A stretch of DNA of 64,000 nt from Pseudomonas sp. Tri1 (GTDB lineage: Bacteria; Pseudomonadota; Gammaproteobacteria; Pseudomonadales; Pseudomonadaceae), in contig NZ_CP072913.1 in NCBI RefSeq assembly GCF_017968885.1, positions 1,410,001-1,474,000 on the forward strand. The letters are read 5' to 3'. Position numbers and translations under genes: made by a program. Below the pieces are notes generated by a model. It had not been told where the DNA came from and searched no databases. It worked only from the letters and a program-made list of their open reading frames with translations. This document shows positions 26,264-37,241 of this stretch, piece after piece. Within the stretch, counting starts at the first letter, position 1; each line of letters begins with the position of its first letter.

Positions 26264-27613
26264 ATGCAGAACTCGACCCAAGCGGCGAATGCCTGGCGCA
26301 TTCTGTTCCTGCTGTTTCTGGCCAACCTGTTCAACTTCTTCGACCGCACCATTCCGGCGATCATCATCGAGCCGATCCGTATGGAATGGAGCCTCAGCGA
26401 CTTCCAGATCGGCATCATCGGCACCGCCTTCACCATCGTCTACGCCATCGCCGGGTTGCCGCTGGGGCGCCTGGCCGATACCGGTTCGCGCAGCAAGTTG
26501 ATGGGCTGGGGCCTGGCGACCTGGAGCGCGCTGACGGCGGTCAATGGCCTGGTGGGCAGTTTCTGGGCTTTTCTGCTGGTGCGCATGGGCATAGGGATCG
26601 GTGAAGCCAGTTATGCGCCGGCGGCCAACTCGCTGATCGGCGATCTGTTCCCGGCCCATCGTCGGGCGCGGGCCATGGGTATCTTCATGCTGGGCCTGCC
26701 GATCGGGTTGCTGCTGGCGTTCTTTACCATCGGCGCGATGGTCAAGGCGTTCGACAGTTGGCGCGCGCCGTTCTTTATCGCGGCGGTGCCCGGGTTGGTG
26801 CTGGCGTTGTTCATGTTCTTCATCAAGGAACCCAAGCGCGGCGCGGCAGAAACCGTGCAGGTGTCACAGGAGAAGGTCGACCGGCCGATCCGCCGGGTGC
26901 TGGCGATTCCCACCTTCCTGTGGCTGGTCCTGGCCGGGCTGTGCTTCAACTTCGCGACCTATGCCTGCAACTCGTTCCTGGTGCCAATGTTGCAGCGTTA
27001 CTTCTTGATGCCGCTGCATGAGGCGGCCGTGGCGACCGGGATCATGGTGGGTGTAACGGGGTTGTTCGGGCTCACCCTTGGCGGCTGGGTCGCGGACAAA
27101 ATCCACCAGCGCGTGCCCAACGGCCGCCTGCTGTTCGCAGCGTTCAGCCTGGCGATTTCGACGGTCACCACGGCGTGGGCACTGCATGCCGGGCGCATTG
27201 AAATCGGCGTGTTCGTGGCGGTGTTCAGCGTCGGTTGGCTGTTTGCCTATAACTTTTACACCTGCGTCTACACCGCGATCCAGGACGTGGTGGAGCCGCG
27301 CCTGCGCGCCACGGCGATGGCGTTGTATTTTGCCGGGCTGTACTTGCTCGGCGGCGGCCTGGGGCCGGTGGTGGTGGGTGGCTTGTCCGATTACTTCGCT
27401 CGCACGGCCATGGCTGCGGCAGGCGTCGACCAGATGACCGAAGCGTTCAAGGCCATCGGCCTGCACGATGCGATGTACCTGATCCCGGTGGGGCTGTTCC
27501 TGACCATGGTGTTCCTGTTCCTGGCCTCGCGTTGTTTCGTGCGTGATGCCAGGCGGATGAAGGAGGGTATGAGTGCGGCGGTGGAGCCGGAGGGTGTGGT
27601 GGCGACAGCCTGA
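26264..27613 (+). CDS. MFS transporter, spinster-like
   Basis: 449 residues with 12 predicted helices. N-terminal F-L-A-N-L-F-N-F-F-D-R-T-I-P-A and the G-L-P-L-G-R-L-A-D-T-G-S-R loop (motif A, residues 63-75) are typical of spinster-like MFS proteins; R-M-G-I-G-I-G-E-A-S-Y-A-P-A-A-N is also diagnostic. Substrate is not predictable from sequence. The presence of an Hfq/Crc-type motif in its leader suggests it imports a carbon source or metabolite rather than a drug. It is convergent with the next MFS gene. Confidence 0.85.
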   Translation: MQNSTQAANAWRILFLLFLANLFNFFDRTIPAIIIEPIRMEWSLSDFQIGIIGTAFTIVYAIAGLPLGRLADTGSRSKLMGWGLATWSALTAVNGLVGSFWAFLLVRMGIGIGEASYAPAANSLIGDLFPAHRRARAMGIFMLGLPIGLLLAFFTIGAMVKAFDSWRAPFFIAAVPGLVLALFMFFIKEPKRGAAETVQVSQEKVDRPIRRVLAIPTFLWLVLAGLCFNFATYACNSFLVPMLQRYFLMPLHEAAVATGIMVGVTGLFGLTLGGWVADKIHQRVPNGRLLFAAFSLAISTVTTAWALHAGRIEIGVFVAVFSVGWLFAYNFYTCVYTAIQDVVEPRLRATAMALYFAGLYLLGGGLGPVVVGGLSDYFARTAMAAAGVDQMTEAFKAIGLHDAMYLIPVGLFLTMVFLFLASRCFVRDARRMKEGMSAAVEPEGVVATA

Positions 27614-27630
27614 TCGCTCCAGATCAGGCT
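27607..27630. terminator. Hairpin between two convergent MFS genes
   Basis: AGCCTGATC-N6-GATCAGGCT, a nine-base perfect stem, overlapping the stop codon of the upstream MFS gene. No T tract follows on either strand, so termination is uncertain; it may simply protect the 3' ends. Confidence 0.45.
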
Positions 27631-27658
27631 GCTGTGAGCACGTTTGGGGCGAGGGGGG

Positions 27659-29197
27659 TTATCCAACCTTCTCATCCCGCCCACGCAACAGGCGATTGGG
27701 CATCGCCACAGCCGCTGCCAGCCCTAGCACCGACACCGCCGCGCTGATCAGCAGCAAGTGCCGGAACGTTGTCTGCAGCGCCTGGCGCAAGACGTTCTGT
27801 GCTTCCCCAGGAGCGGCGTTCAGGCCATCGAGCAACACATTGCCGGAATGTCCTTCGCCGATCAGCGACGAACCGGCAAGTTGGGCGAAGCTTGAATCCT
27901 GCAGCAGGGCCAGCAGCAACGCTGACATCAGTGACACGCCCACTGCCCCGCCGAGAGAGCGGAACAGGTTGGTGGTGCTGGTGGCGACGCCAATGTCCCG
28001 TTGTTGCACCGAATTCTGCGAACCCACCAGCGAAGTGGGGAACTGCATGCCCGAGGCAATGCCACAGAGCAGCATGAACAGGCTGCTGAGCCAGAACGTG
28101 GCGGGCGAGGTGAGAGCCAGGCCGAGGATGGCGAACGGAAAGAGCAGGGCGCCGCTCAGGATCATCGGTTTGTAGCGTCCCGTGACCGAGGTGCGGCGCC
28201 CCGCGAAATATGCCCCCATGGGCAACCCCATCGCCAGCGGCAGCAAATGCAGCGCCGCGCTGTCGGCCCCGGCGCCGGTCACGCTCTGGAAGCGCAACGG
28301 CACCAGCACCGTCAGGGAGATTGCCTGGAAACTGGTGAAGAATACCGTGCACCAGCACAACACCGCGCTACGGTTGACGAACAGGTGCATCGGCAGCAGT
28401 GGCTCCGCGGCGCGGCGCTCATGCCAGACGAACATTGCCAACGCCACCACCGCGCAACCCAGCAGCCCGAGTACTTCGTGGCTGTGCCAGGCAAGACCCT
28501 GGCCGACCTGGGTGATGCCCAGCAGCAAGGCGGTCAGGCCGATGATCAGCAACACGGTGCCCAGGTAATCGATGAGCGGCGTGCGTTGCGGCACCGCCAG
28601 CCCGACCAGGGCGCGGCGGGCCACCCACCAGGCCGCCAGGCCCAGCGGCAGGTTGATCAGAAATACCCAGCGCCATGACAGGTATTCGGTCATGTAGCCG
28701 CCCAGCACCGGCCCGGCCACGCTGGCCAGTGCGTACATACCGCTGAAATACCCCTGATAGCGGCCACGCTCGCGTGGCGGCACGATGTCGCCGATGATTG
28801 CCTGGCTTACGGAAATCATGCCGCCGGCACCGATGCCCTGGAGAATCCGCGCCAGCACCAGTTGCTCCATGTTTTGTGCCAGGCCACAAAACAGCGAGGC
28901 CAGGGTGAACAGCCCCATGCCGAACAGCATCAGCGGGCGTCGGCCGTACAGGTCGCCGAGCTTGCCGTAGATCGGCACGGCCACGGTCATGGCGACCATG
29001 TAGCCGGAAATCACCCAGGCCAGCAGGCCGACATCCTTGAATTGTGCAGAGATGGCCGGCATCGAGACGGCGACGATGGTCTGGTCCAGGGCTCCTAGGA
29101 AAATCGCCAGCATCAGGGCCACCAGCACGCTGCGGATGGCCGGTTTTGGGGCTTGGAGGGTATTGAGCTGGGTCACGACAGAACCTGCGGGCATCAC
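27659..29197 (-). CDS. DHA2-family MFS multidrug efflux transporter (EmrB/QacA-like)
   Basis: 512 residues with 14 predicted helices. The first helix carries L-G-A-L-D-Q-T-I-V-A-V-S-M-P-A-I, the L-D-x-T-I-V-x-V-A-L-P motif D1 of drug:H+ antiporter family 2; the loop G-K-L-G-D-L-Y-G-R-R is motif A and G-G-A-V-G-V-S motif-C-like. EmrB/QacA/MDR type (dicarboxylate-independent export of hydrophobic compounds). The start could be the ATG at 29197, the next ATG, or a GTG at 29176, which would remove seven residues; no ribosome-binding site is decisive. No membrane-fusion partner is adjacent, so it may act alone. Confidence 0.88.
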   Translation of the reverse strand: MMPAGSVVTQLNTLQAPKPAIRSVLVALMLAIFLGALDQTIVAVSMPAISAQFKDVGLLAWVISGYMVAMTVAVPIYGKLGDLYGRRPLMLFGMGLFTLASLFCGLAQNMEQLVLARILQGIGAGGMISVSQAIIGDIVPPRERGRYQGYFSGMYALASVAGPVLGGYMTEYLSWRWVFLINLPLGLAAWWVARRALVGLAVPQRTPLIDYLGTVLLIIGLTALLLGITQVGQGLAWHSHEVLGLLGCAVVALAMFVWHERRAAEPLLPMHLFVNRSAVLCWCTVFFTSFQAISLTVLVPLRFQSVTGAGADSAALHLLPLAMGLPMGAYFAGRRTSVTGRYKPMILSGALLFPFAILGLALTSPATFWLSSLFMLLCGIASGMQFPTSLVGSQNSVQQRDIGVATSTTNLFRSLGGAVGVSLMSALLLALLQDSSFAQLAGSSLIGEGHSGNVLLDGLNAAPGEAQNVLRQALQTTFRHLLLISAAVSVLGLAAAVAMPNRLLRGRDEKVG

Positions 29198-29245
29198 GCC
29201 AGGGCGACGAATGGGACGAAGCCCGCAGTTTAAGTCGATAGGCGG

Positions 29246-30514
<1,269 letters not shown>

Positions 30515-30600
30515 TCAATTGAAGGGGAAAACTGAGCCGATACCTGTACTTTCTGCCAATCGGTGCGATTATCGCCCGCAACCCCAGGCCGATCTTTGTT

Positions 30601-31494
30601 ATGAAAAAACCTGACTTGCCTTCGATCCCGGTGTTCAAGCTTTATGGCGAGAGCCAGGATTGGCCGACGCCAGACCTGCTGCATTGCGAAACCATTTCCA
30701 AGCGCAGCCGCGAGCACCAGTGGGAAATCAAACCCCATCGGCATGCTGACCTGTGCCAGCTGTTGTTTGTCTTCAAGGGCCAGGCAGAGCTGGAAATCGA
30801 GGGTCAGCGCACCCAACTCACTGAACCGGCGGTGCAGATCCTGCCGCCGCTGTCGGTGCATGGCTTTCGGTTTTCCGAGGATGTGGAAGGTTACGTGGTG
30901 ACCCTGGCGGCACCGTTGGTGACGCACTTGCAGGCGCAGCTGGGGCATTCGGTCAACATCCTGGCCCAGGCCGGCAGTTACCCGGCGGGTGAAAACGCCG
31001 TCTACCTCAACAGCCTGTTCAGTGCCTTGCAAGCCGAATACGTCGGCCATCAGCCGGCCCGGGAAATGTTGATGCATGCTCTGGTCAGCGTGATCATGGT
31101 CTGGGTCAGCCGCCAGGTGATGCAGCGGCGCACCTCGACCCAGCGTCCGCAACGGGCACGGGAATACCTCAACGGTTTCATTCAGTTGGTGGAGGAAACC
31201 TACCGTCAGCACGTCAAGGTCGAAGACCTGGCCCACCGCCTGGGTATTTCCGTGTCGCACCTCAACGGCACTTGCCGCGAACTGGCGGGGCAACCGGCTC
31301 TGCAGATCATGCATGAGCGTCAGTTGCTCGAAGCCAAGCGTTTATTGACCTATACCGGCCTGACCATTTACGAGATTTCCGAAATGCTCGGGTTTTCCGA
31401 CCCGACCAACTTCACCCGGTTATTTCGCCGACGTGTTGGAATCTCGCCCAAGGCCTTCCGCGACCGGCTCAAGACCGACCCACAGGACGACTGA
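30601..31494 (+). CDS. pobR: AraC-family activator of pobA
   Basis: 297 residues. N-terminal cupin-like effector domain (about 20-110: H-R-H-A-D-L-C-Q-L-L-F-V-F, then Q-I-L-P-P-L-S-V-H-G-F) and a C-terminal AraC DNA-binding domain with two helix-turn-helix parts (R-Q-H-V-K-V-E-D-L-A-H-R-L-G-I-S-V-S-H, and Y-E-I-S-E-M-L-G-F-S-D-P-T-N-F-T-R-L-F-R-R). Divergent from pobA, with the 164-base spacer carrying both promoters; in Pseudomonas and Azotobacter PobR of the AraC type activates pobA in response to 4-hydroxybenzoate. Unlike the IclR-type PobR of Acinetobacter. Confidence 0.9.
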   Translation: MKKPDLPSIPVFKLYGESQDWPTPDLLHCETISKRSREHQWEIKPHRHADLCQLLFVFKGQAELEIEGQRTQLTEPAVQILPPLSVHGFRFSEDVEGYVVTLAAPLVTHLQAQLGHSVNILAQAGSYPAGENAVYLNSLFSALQAEYVGHQPAREMLMHALVSVIMVWVSRQVMQRRTSTQRPQRAREYLNGFIQLVEETYRQHVKVEDLAHRLGISVSHLNGTCRELAGQPALQIMHERQLLEAKRLLTYTGLTIYEISEMLGFSDPTNFTRLFRRRVGISPKAFRDRLKTDPQDD

Positions 31495-31501
31495 ATACGC
31501 T

Positions 31502-31678
31502 TTAGCGCAATGCGTTCAGGGTCGCGCTGTGGGGGATGCAACGTTCGAAGTTGCAACTGGCGAATTCACGGGGCAGTTGCCTGGCCTGCTCGACCCGATA
31601 GGCCGCGGTGCCATACAGCGCCAATGTGGCGGCGCAGGTGACGAAGATGGCGAGGCGTCTTTTTATTTTGATGTTCAT
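31502..31678 (-). CDS. Small hypothetical membrane protein
   Basis: 58 residues from the ATG at 31678, which has AGAGGT upstream at eight bases. The N-terminus is basic (K-I-K-R-R) and is followed by one hydrophobic helix (about 9-24), then a polar C-terminal part with two cysteines (C40, C45). Topology is probably one membrane segment with the tail in the periplasm, which would suit a disulfide between the two Cys. An alternative start 15 codons upstream is not favoured. No family recognised; only seven bases separate it from the pobR stop on the opposite strand. Confidence 0.55.
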   Translation of the reverse strand: MNIKIKRRLAIFVTCAATLALYGTAAYRVEQARQLPREFASCNFERCIPHSATLNALR

Positions 31679-31795
31679 GGCGGTGACCTCTGAACGAATA
31701 CCCTTGGGTACTACATTGAGCATAGGTCAGCGCAGATGAGTTGCCAGTCAAACAGGTACGGGATGTAACCCGATATTCAGAACGCTGATACCCCC

Positions 31796-31886
31796 TGTGG
31801 AAGCGAGCTTGCTCGCGATGAAGGCGGGTCAGTCACCGTGCGTGTCGACTGATCTACCGCTATCGCGAGCAAGCTCGCTCCCACAG
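31796..31886. repeat. REPIN (inverted REP pair)
   Basis: Inward-facing pair; the left unit has one substitution (GTGGAAGCGAGC). Between the small membrane protein gene and the DUF5064 gene. Confidence 0.9.
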
Positions 31887-31909
31887 GGGATTGGGGTCTT
31901 TTAACCGGG

Positions 31910-32269
31910 TTACGCCAGGTGTTCAGGCTTCATCGGATCCCCCGGCTTGACGTCCAGTTGCTGGCGCACGTCTTCGAACATTTCGTCGTAGTACTTGTGC
32001 ATCGAACCGATGCTGGCGCTTTTGGGCAGGCCGTATTTCTGGGCAATGCGTGTGGCGTGGCGGGCGAAGTCGAAGGCTTGGTCCTTGGCCAGGAAAAAGG
32101 TCTCGTCCAAGGGTTTGTCTTCGACCGAGCCATGCACACGGAACGACATGCCGGTGCCTTCCTTGGGGTCCTGTGCAACCTCGTAGTCGATGCACAAGTT
32201 GTAGCTGAAGTCTTCCTTGTTCAGCGCGTGGCGCTCCATGTGCAGGTGACCGGGCTCGAACATGGCCAT
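31910..32269 (-). CDS. DUF5064 family protein
   Basis: 119 residues. N-terminal M-F-E-P-G-H-L-H-M-E-R and mid-region Y-E-V-x-Q-D are the DUF5064 pattern restricted to Pseudomonas and relatives. No signal peptide or membrane helix; mixed alpha/beta with many charged residues, so probably cytosolic. GGAGAG six bases before the start ATG. Function unknown. It precedes the arc genes by 64 bases but points the same way; no evidence that it belongs to the arc operon. Confidence 0.85.
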   Translation of the reverse strand: MAMFEPGHLHMERHALNKEDFSYNLCIDYEVAQDPKEGTGMSFRVHGSVEDKPLDETFFLAKDQAFDFARHATRIAQKYGLPKSASIGSMHKYYDEMFEDVRQQLDVKPGDPMKPEHLA

Positions 32270-32333
32270 AAACGACTCTCCTTCGAATACATGTGAGTAG
32301 GGCAGACCCTGAATCCACCCCGCAAGTTTCCTG

Positions 32334-33263
32334 TTATCGATAAGCGATGCCCGGTGTCGCCGTGCTGATGCGGGTGCCGGCGCTGCCCTGGACGATGGCG
32401 TCGATGTCCGAGAGTGAGCCGATCACCGCGACCTTACCAGTGTTGCGGGCGAATTCGCAGGCGGCCTGTACCTTCGGCCCCATGGAACCGGCAGCGAAAC
32501 CGAGTTTCTCCATGGCATCGGGGTGGGCCTGGGCGATGGCTTTCTGAGTCGGTTTGCCGAAGTCGATGAAGGCCGCATTGACGTCGGTGGCGATCACCAG
32601 CAGATCGCTCTCCAGTTGTTCGGCCAGCAGTGCCGAGCACAGGTCCTTGTCAATCACCGCTTCCACGCCTTGCAGCTTGCCGTTGGCGTCGTACATCGTC
32701 GGGATACCACCGCCGCCGGCGCAGATCACAATGCTGCCTTTTTCCAGTAGCCACTTGATCGGGCGGATTTCAAAGATGCGTTTGGGCCGCGGGCTGGCGA
32801 CCACTCGACGAAACTTGTCACCGTCCGGCGCGATGGCCCAGCCTTTCTCGGCGGCGAGTTTCTGCGCCTCCACTTTACTGTAGACCGGGCCGATGGGCTT
32901 GCTGGGTTTCTGGAAGGCCGGGTCGTTGCCGTCCACTTCGACCTGGGTCAGCAGCGTGGCGAACGGCACGTCGACGTCCAGCAGGTTGCCCAGTTCTTGT
33001 TCGATGATGTAGCCGATCATGCCTTCGGTTTCGGCGCCAAGCACATCCAGCGGATAGGGCGTGACCGAGGTGTAGGCCGCCGCTTGCAGCGAGAGCAGGC
33101 CGACTTGCGGGCCGTTACCGTGGGCGATGACCAGCTCGTTGCCAGGGTGGATTTTCGCGATCTGTTCGGTCGCGGTGCGGATATTGATGCGTTGGTTGTC
33201 TGCGGTCATGGGTTCACCCCGACGCAGGAGGGCGTTACCGCCCAAGGCAACGACGATGCGCAT
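32334..33263 (-). CDS. arcC: Carbamate kinase
   Basis: 309 residues, the usual length. Converts carbamoyl phosphate plus ADP to ATP, CO2 and NH3, the last step of the arginine deiminase pathway, giving ATP without oxygen. Motifs of the amino-acid kinase family are V-A-L-G-G-N-A-L (4-11), H-G-N-G-P-Q-V-G (about 48-55) and D-K-D-L near 212 with A-G-G-G-G-I-P near 187-193. AGGA sits before the ATG. Last of the arcD-A-B-C order; a REPIN separates it from arcB. Confidence 0.96.
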   Translation of the reverse strand: MRIVVALGGNALLRRGEPMTADNQRINIRTATEQIAKIHPGNELVIAHGNGPQVGLLSLQAAAYTSVTPYPLDVLGAETEGMIGYIIEQELGNLLDVDVPFATLLTQVEVDGNDPAFQKPSKPIGPVYSKVEAQKLAAEKGWAIAPDGDKFRRVVASPRPKRIFEIRPIKWLLEKGSIVICAGGGGIPTMYDANGKLQGVEAVIDKDLCSALLAEQLESDLLVIATDVNAAFIDFGKPTQKAIAQAHPDAMEKLGFAAGSMGPKVQAACEFARNTGKVAVIGSLSDIDAIVQGSAGTRISTATPGIAYR

Positions 33264-33304
33264 GGTGTTGTCCTTTCAAAAAATGAGCGAATTCCGCAGT
33301 CTCC

Positions 33305-33395
33305 TGTGGGAACCAGCTTGCCCGCGATGACGGCGGCACATCCAACATCAATGCAAGCGGACATTCCGCCATCGCGAGCAAGCTCGCTCCCACAG
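33305..33395. repeat. REPIN inside the arc operon, between arcB and arcC
   Basis: Left unit TGTGGGAACCAGCTTGCCCG is degenerate; right unit CGCGAGCAAGCTCGCTCCCA is canonical. An intercistronic hairpin here could protect upstream arcB message or limit arcC. Confidence 0.85.
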
Positions 33396-33428
33396 TGAAG
33401 AGCACTTCAGCATGGGAGCGGGCGGTAT

Positions 33429-34439
33429 TCAGATATCCGCCAGCGCCGATACCAGGATCGCCTTGATGGTATGCATGCGGTTCTCCGCCTGCTCGAAGGC
33501 GATGTTGGCCGGGGATTCAAAGACCTCTTCGGTCACCTCCACGCCATTGGCCAGGTTCGGATAGCGCGCGGCGATGTCCTTGCCGACCTTGGTTTCGCTG
33601 TTATGGAACGCCGGCAGACAGTGCATGAATTTCACCCGGGGGTTGCCCGAGGCCTTCATCATCTGTGCGTTGACCTGGTACGGCAGCAGTTGCTCGATGC
33701 GCTCGTCCCAGGCTTCCACTGGCTCGCCCATGGACACCCAGATGTCAGTGTGGATGAAGTCCACGCCCTTGACGGCTTCCTTCGGATCTTCGGTGATGGT
33801 GATGCGCGCGCCACTTTCGGCGGCGAAAGCCTGGCACTGGTCGATGAAGTCCTGATGCGGCCAGAGTGCTTTCGGTGCACCGATGCGCACGTCCATGCCC
33901 AGCTTGGCGCCGATCATCAGCAGTGAATTACCCATGTTGTAGCGCGCGTCGCCCAGGTAGGCATAGCTGATGTCATGCAGCGGCTTATCGCTGTGCTCGC
34001 GCATGGTCAGGGTGTCGGCGATCATTTGGGTGGGGTGGAATTCGGCGGTCAGGCCGTTGAACACTGGCACCCCGGCGAAGTGGGCGAGTTCCTCGACGAT
34101 CTCTTGCTCGAAGCCACGGTATTCGATGGCGTCGAACATCCGCCCCAGCACCCGGGCGGTGTCTTTCATGCTTTCCTTGTGGCCGATCTGCGACGACACC
34201 GGATCGATGTAGGTGACGTGGGCGCCCTGGTCATGGGCCGCGACTTCGAAGGCGCAGCGGGTGCGGGTCGAGGTTTTCTCGAAGATCAGCGCGATGTTCT
34301 TGCCTTGCAGGTGTGGACGCTCGGTGCCGGTGTATTTGGCGCGCTTGAGGTCGCGGGACAAGTCCAGCAAGTAGTGCAGCTCGCGAGGGGTGTGGTGCAT
34401 CAAACTCAGCAGGCTGCGGTTGCGCATGTTGAAAGCCAT
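33429..34439 (-). CDS. arcB: Catabolic ornithine carbamoyltransferase
   Basis: 336 residues, as in the catabolic OTCases (longer than the anabolic ArgF, about 305). It splits citrulline with phosphate into ornithine and carbamoyl phosphate. Carbamoyl-phosphate site S-T-R-T in E-K-T-S-T-R-T-R-C (residues 55-63), ornithine site near F-M-H-C-L-P-A-F-H (270-278), and the H-P-T-Q motif (F-H-P-T-Q-M) are present. AAGGAG precedes the ATG. Second enzyme of the arc pathway. Confidence 0.96.
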   Translation of the reverse strand: MAFNMRNRSLLSLMHHTPRELHYLLDLSRDLKRAKYTGTERPHLQGKNIALIFEKTSTRTRCAFEVAAHDQGAHVTYIDPVSSQIGHKESMKDTARVLGRMFDAIEYRGFEQEIVEELAHFAGVPVFNGLTAEFHPTQMIADTLTMREHSDKPLHDISYAYLGDARYNMGNSLLMIGAKLGMDVRIGAPKALWPHQDFIDQCQAFAAESGARITITEDPKEAVKGVDFIHTDIWVSMGEPVEAWDERIEQLLPYQVNAQMMKASGNPRVKFMHCLPAFHNSETKVGKDIAARYPNLANGVEVTEEVFESPANIAFEQAENRMHTIKAILVSALADI

Positions 34440-34469
34440 GATGTGGATCTCCTTGGGTTTCGGTTATCC

Positions 34470-34515
34470 CCTGGGTCGTTTTCTGCCTTGGGATGCAAAG
34501 CGGCAACGACCCAGG
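34470..34515 (-). promoter_or_regulatory. Intercistronic hairpin between arcA and arcB
   Basis: CCTGGGTCGTT and AACGACCCAGG form an 11-base perfect stem with a 24-base loop in the 84-base gap. In P. aeruginosa the arc transcript is processed and stabilised at such spots; a similar role is likely here. No T tract follows. Confidence 0.7.
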
Positions 34516-34523
34516 CTTGAAGG

Positions 34524-35780
34524 TCAGTAGTCGATCGGGTCACGAACGATCGGGCAGGTCATGCAATGGCCGCCGCCACGGCCTCGGCCCAGTTCGGCGG
34601 CGCTGATGGTGATGACTTCCACCCCAGCCTTGCGCAGCAGGGTATTGGTGTAGGTGTTACGGTCGTAGCCGATCACCACGCCCGGTTCCAGGGCCACCAC
34701 GTTGTTGCCGTCGTCCCATTGTTCGCGTTCGGCGGCGAAGCTGTTTCCGCCGGTTTCCACCACCCGCAGTGCCGGCAACTTGAGGGCCGCGGCCACGGTA
34801 TCGAGGAAGCTGCCTTCCTCGCGACGCACGTCGATGCCGCCGGGCTTGCTCTCGTCGGGGCGCAGGGAGAACGCGACGATCTGGCTCACCACTTCAGGGA
34901 AAATCGTCACCAGGTCGCGGTCGCAGAAGCTGAACACGGTGTCCAGATGCATGGCTGCCCGGGACTTCGGCAGGCCAGCGACGATCACCCGTTCCACGGC
35001 GTTGTGCTTGAACAGGTTCAGCGCCAATTGACCAATGGCCTGGCGCGACGAACGCTCGCCCATGCCGATCAGCACCACGCCGTTGCCGATGGGCATCACG
35101 TCGCCGCCTTCGAGGGTGGCGCTGCCGTGATCCTGGTCGGGGTCGCCGTACCAGATCTGGAAGTCAGCCTGGGTGAACTCGGGGTGGAATTTGTAGATGG
35201 CGCTGGCCAGCAGGGTTTCCTGGCGGCGCGCTGGCCAATACATCGGGTTCAGCGTCACGCCGCCGTAGATCCAGCAGGTGGTGTCACGGGTGAACTGGGT
35301 GTTGGGCAGCGGCGGCAGGATGAAACTGGAATGCCCGAGGAAGTCGCGGAACATCTGGATGGTCTTGCCACCGAAGCTGTCCGGCAGGTCATCGGCCGAG
35401 ACGCCGCCGATCAGGAACTCGGCAATGTGGCGTGGCTCCAGGCTGCGTAGCCAAGAGTCGACTTCATGCACCAAGCCGATGCCCACCGAATTGGCGGTGA
35501 TCTTGCGTTGCAGGATCCAGTCCAGGGCCTCAGGGATGGCAACGATGTCGGTCAACAGGTTGTGCATTTCCAGCACATCGACACCACGCTCGCGCATCTT
35601 GGTGACGAAATCGAAATGGTCGCGCTTGGCCTGGTTGACCCACAGCACGTCGTCGAACAGCAGTTCGTCGCAGTTGTTCGGCGTCAACCGTTGATGGGCC
35701 AGGCCTGGGGAACACACCAGGACTTTACGTAATTTACCGGCTTCGGAATGGACGCCGTATTTCACTTTTTCCGTGGTCAT
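34524..35780 (-). CDS. arcA: Arginine deiminase
   Basis: 418 residues, the length of the Pseudomonas enzyme. Hydrolyses arginine to citrulline and NH3. The nucleophilic Cys is C406 in G-G-G-H-C-M-T-C-P; other guanidino-site residues are in L-E-G-G-D-V-M-P (near 224-231) and A-M-H-L-D-T-V-F (near 276-283, with the conserved His and Asp). GGAGG lies before the ATG. The arcD stop is 33 bases upstream, so these are co-transcribed. Confidence 0.97.
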   Translation of the reverse strand: MTTEKVKYGVHSEAGKLRKVLVCSPGLAHQRLTPNNCDELLFDDVLWVNQAKRDHFDFVTKMRERGVDVLEMHNLLTDIVAIPEALDWILQRKITANSVGIGLVHEVDSWLRSLEPRHIAEFLIGGVSADDLPDSFGGKTIQMFRDFLGHSSFILPPLPNTQFTRDTTCWIYGGVTLNPMYWPARRQETLLASAIYKFHPEFTQADFQIWYGDPDQDHGSATLEGGDVMPIGNGVVLIGMGERSSRQAIGQLALNLFKHNAVERVIVAGLPKSRAAMHLDTVFSFCDRDLVTIFPEVVSQIVAFSLRPDESKPGGIDVRREEGSFLDTVAAALKLPALRVVETGGNSFAAEREQWDDGNNVVALEPGVVIGYDRNTYTNTLLRKAGVEVITISAAELGRGRGGGHCMTCPIVRDPIDY

Positions 35781-35813
35781 TACAAAGATCCTCCAGATAA
35801 AACCATCAGTCAG

Positions 35814-37241
35814 TTACAAGGTCAGGAAGCCGTCGTAGAGCCCATAGGCCGCTACCAGGGCGCCTGCGATCACTGCGGCGAAAATCAGCTTCTCGACAGA
35901 GGTGAAAATCGGTTTGCCCAGCTCGCGCTTGGCCTTGGCGAACAGGATCGCGCCAGGGGCGTAGAGCAGGGCGGAGAGCAGCAGGTACTTGACCCCGCCG
36001 GCATACAGCAACCACATCGCGTAAATCAGGGCGATGGCGCCGATGACCAGGTCCTTGCGCCGTTCGGCCAGGGCGTTTTCATAGGTCTCGCCGCGTACTG
36101 CCAACAGCACTGCGTAGGCCGCCGACCACAGGTAGGGCACCAGGATCATCGAGGTGGCGAGGTAGATCAGCGACAGATAAGTGCTGGCCGAGAACAGGGT
36201 GACGATCAGAAACAGCTGGACCATCGCGTTGGTCAGCCACAGGGCGTTGGCCGGTACGTGATTGGCGTTCTCCCGGCGCAGGAACTCGGGCATGGTGTGG
36301 TCCTTGGCGGCGACGAACATGATCTCGGCGCACAGCAGCACCCAGGACAGCAGGGCGCCAAGCAGCGAGATGATCAGGCCGACGCTGACCAGCACCGCGC
36401 CCCAGTGGCCAACCACGTGCTCGAGCACGGCGGCCATCGACGGGTTTTGCAGTTTCGCCAGTTCCGGCTGGGTCATGATCCCCAGCGACAGCACGTTCAC
36501 CAGCACCAGGAACAGCAGCACGGTGATGAAGCCGATGACGGTGGCCTTGCCCACGTCCGTGCGTTTTTCAGCGCGGGCGGAGAAGATGCTCGCGCCTTCA
36601 ATGCCGATGAATACCCACACGGTGACCAGCATCATGTTGCGCACCTGATTCAGCACGCTGCCCAGGTCCGGGTTCTTCAGGCCCCAGATGTCGGCGGTAA
36701 AAATATCGAGTTTGAAGGCGAATACCGCGATCAGCACAAACAGCACCAGTGGCACGACCTTGGCGATGGTCGTCACCAGGTTGATGAACGCTGCCTCCCT
36801 GATGCCCCGCAGTACCAGAAAGTGCACGGCCCATAGCAACACCGAGGAGCCGATCACCGCTGCGACGGTATTGCCCTCACCAAAGACCGGAAAGAAGTAG
36901 CCCAGGGTGCTGAACAACAGGACGAAGTAACCGACGTTGCCCAGCCAGGCGCTGATCCAGTAACCCCAGGCCGACGAGAAACCCATGTAGTCGCCAAAAC
37001 CGGCCTTGGCATAGGCATACACACCGCTGTCCAGATCGGGTTTGCGGTTGGCCAGGGTCTGAAACACGAACGCCAGGGTCAGCATGCCGACGGCGGTAAT
37101 CGCCCAGCCGATCAGCACGGCACCGACATCGGCACTGGCCGCCATGTTTTGTGGCAGGGAAAAGATTCCACCGCCGATCATCGAACCGACCACCAGCGCG
37201 ACCAGCGCGCCCAATCGAAGTTTTGCGGGGGTATCAGACAT
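35814..37241 (-). CDS. arcD: Arginine/ornithine antiporter (first arcD)
   Basis: 475 residues of the APC family with about 12 helices; exchanges arginine for ornithine across the inner membrane, so the deiminase pathway costs no transport energy. N-terminal G-S-M-I-G-G-G-I-F-S-L-P-Q-N-M-A is the substrate loop of basic amino-acid antiporters. First gene of arcDABC; an ANR-type box and -10 lie just upstream. It is about 80% identical by eye, without gaps, to the divergent arcD at 37623. Confidence 0.95.
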   Translation of the reverse strand: MSDTPAKLRLGALVALVVGSMIGGGIFSLPQNMAASADVGAVLIGWAITAVGMLTLAFVFQTLANRKPDLDSGVYAYAKAGFGDYMGFSSAWGYWISAWLGNVGYFVLLFSTLGYFFPVFGEGNTVAAVIGSSVLLWAVHFLVLRGIREAAFINLVTTIAKVVPLVLFVLIAVFAFKLDIFTADIWGLKNPDLGSVLNQVRNMMLVTVWVFIGIEGASIFSARAEKRTDVGKATVIGFITVLLFLVLVNVLSLGIMTQPELAKLQNPSMAAVLEHVVGHWGAVLVSVGLIISLLGALLSWVLLCAEIMFVAAKDHTMPEFLRRENANHVPANALWLTNAMVQLFLIVTLFSASTYLSLIYLATSMILVPYLWSAAYAVLLAVRGETYENALAERRKDLVIGAIALIYAMWLLYAGGVKYLLLSALLYAPGAILFAKAKRELGKPIFTSVEKLIFAAVIAGALVAAYGLYDGFLTL

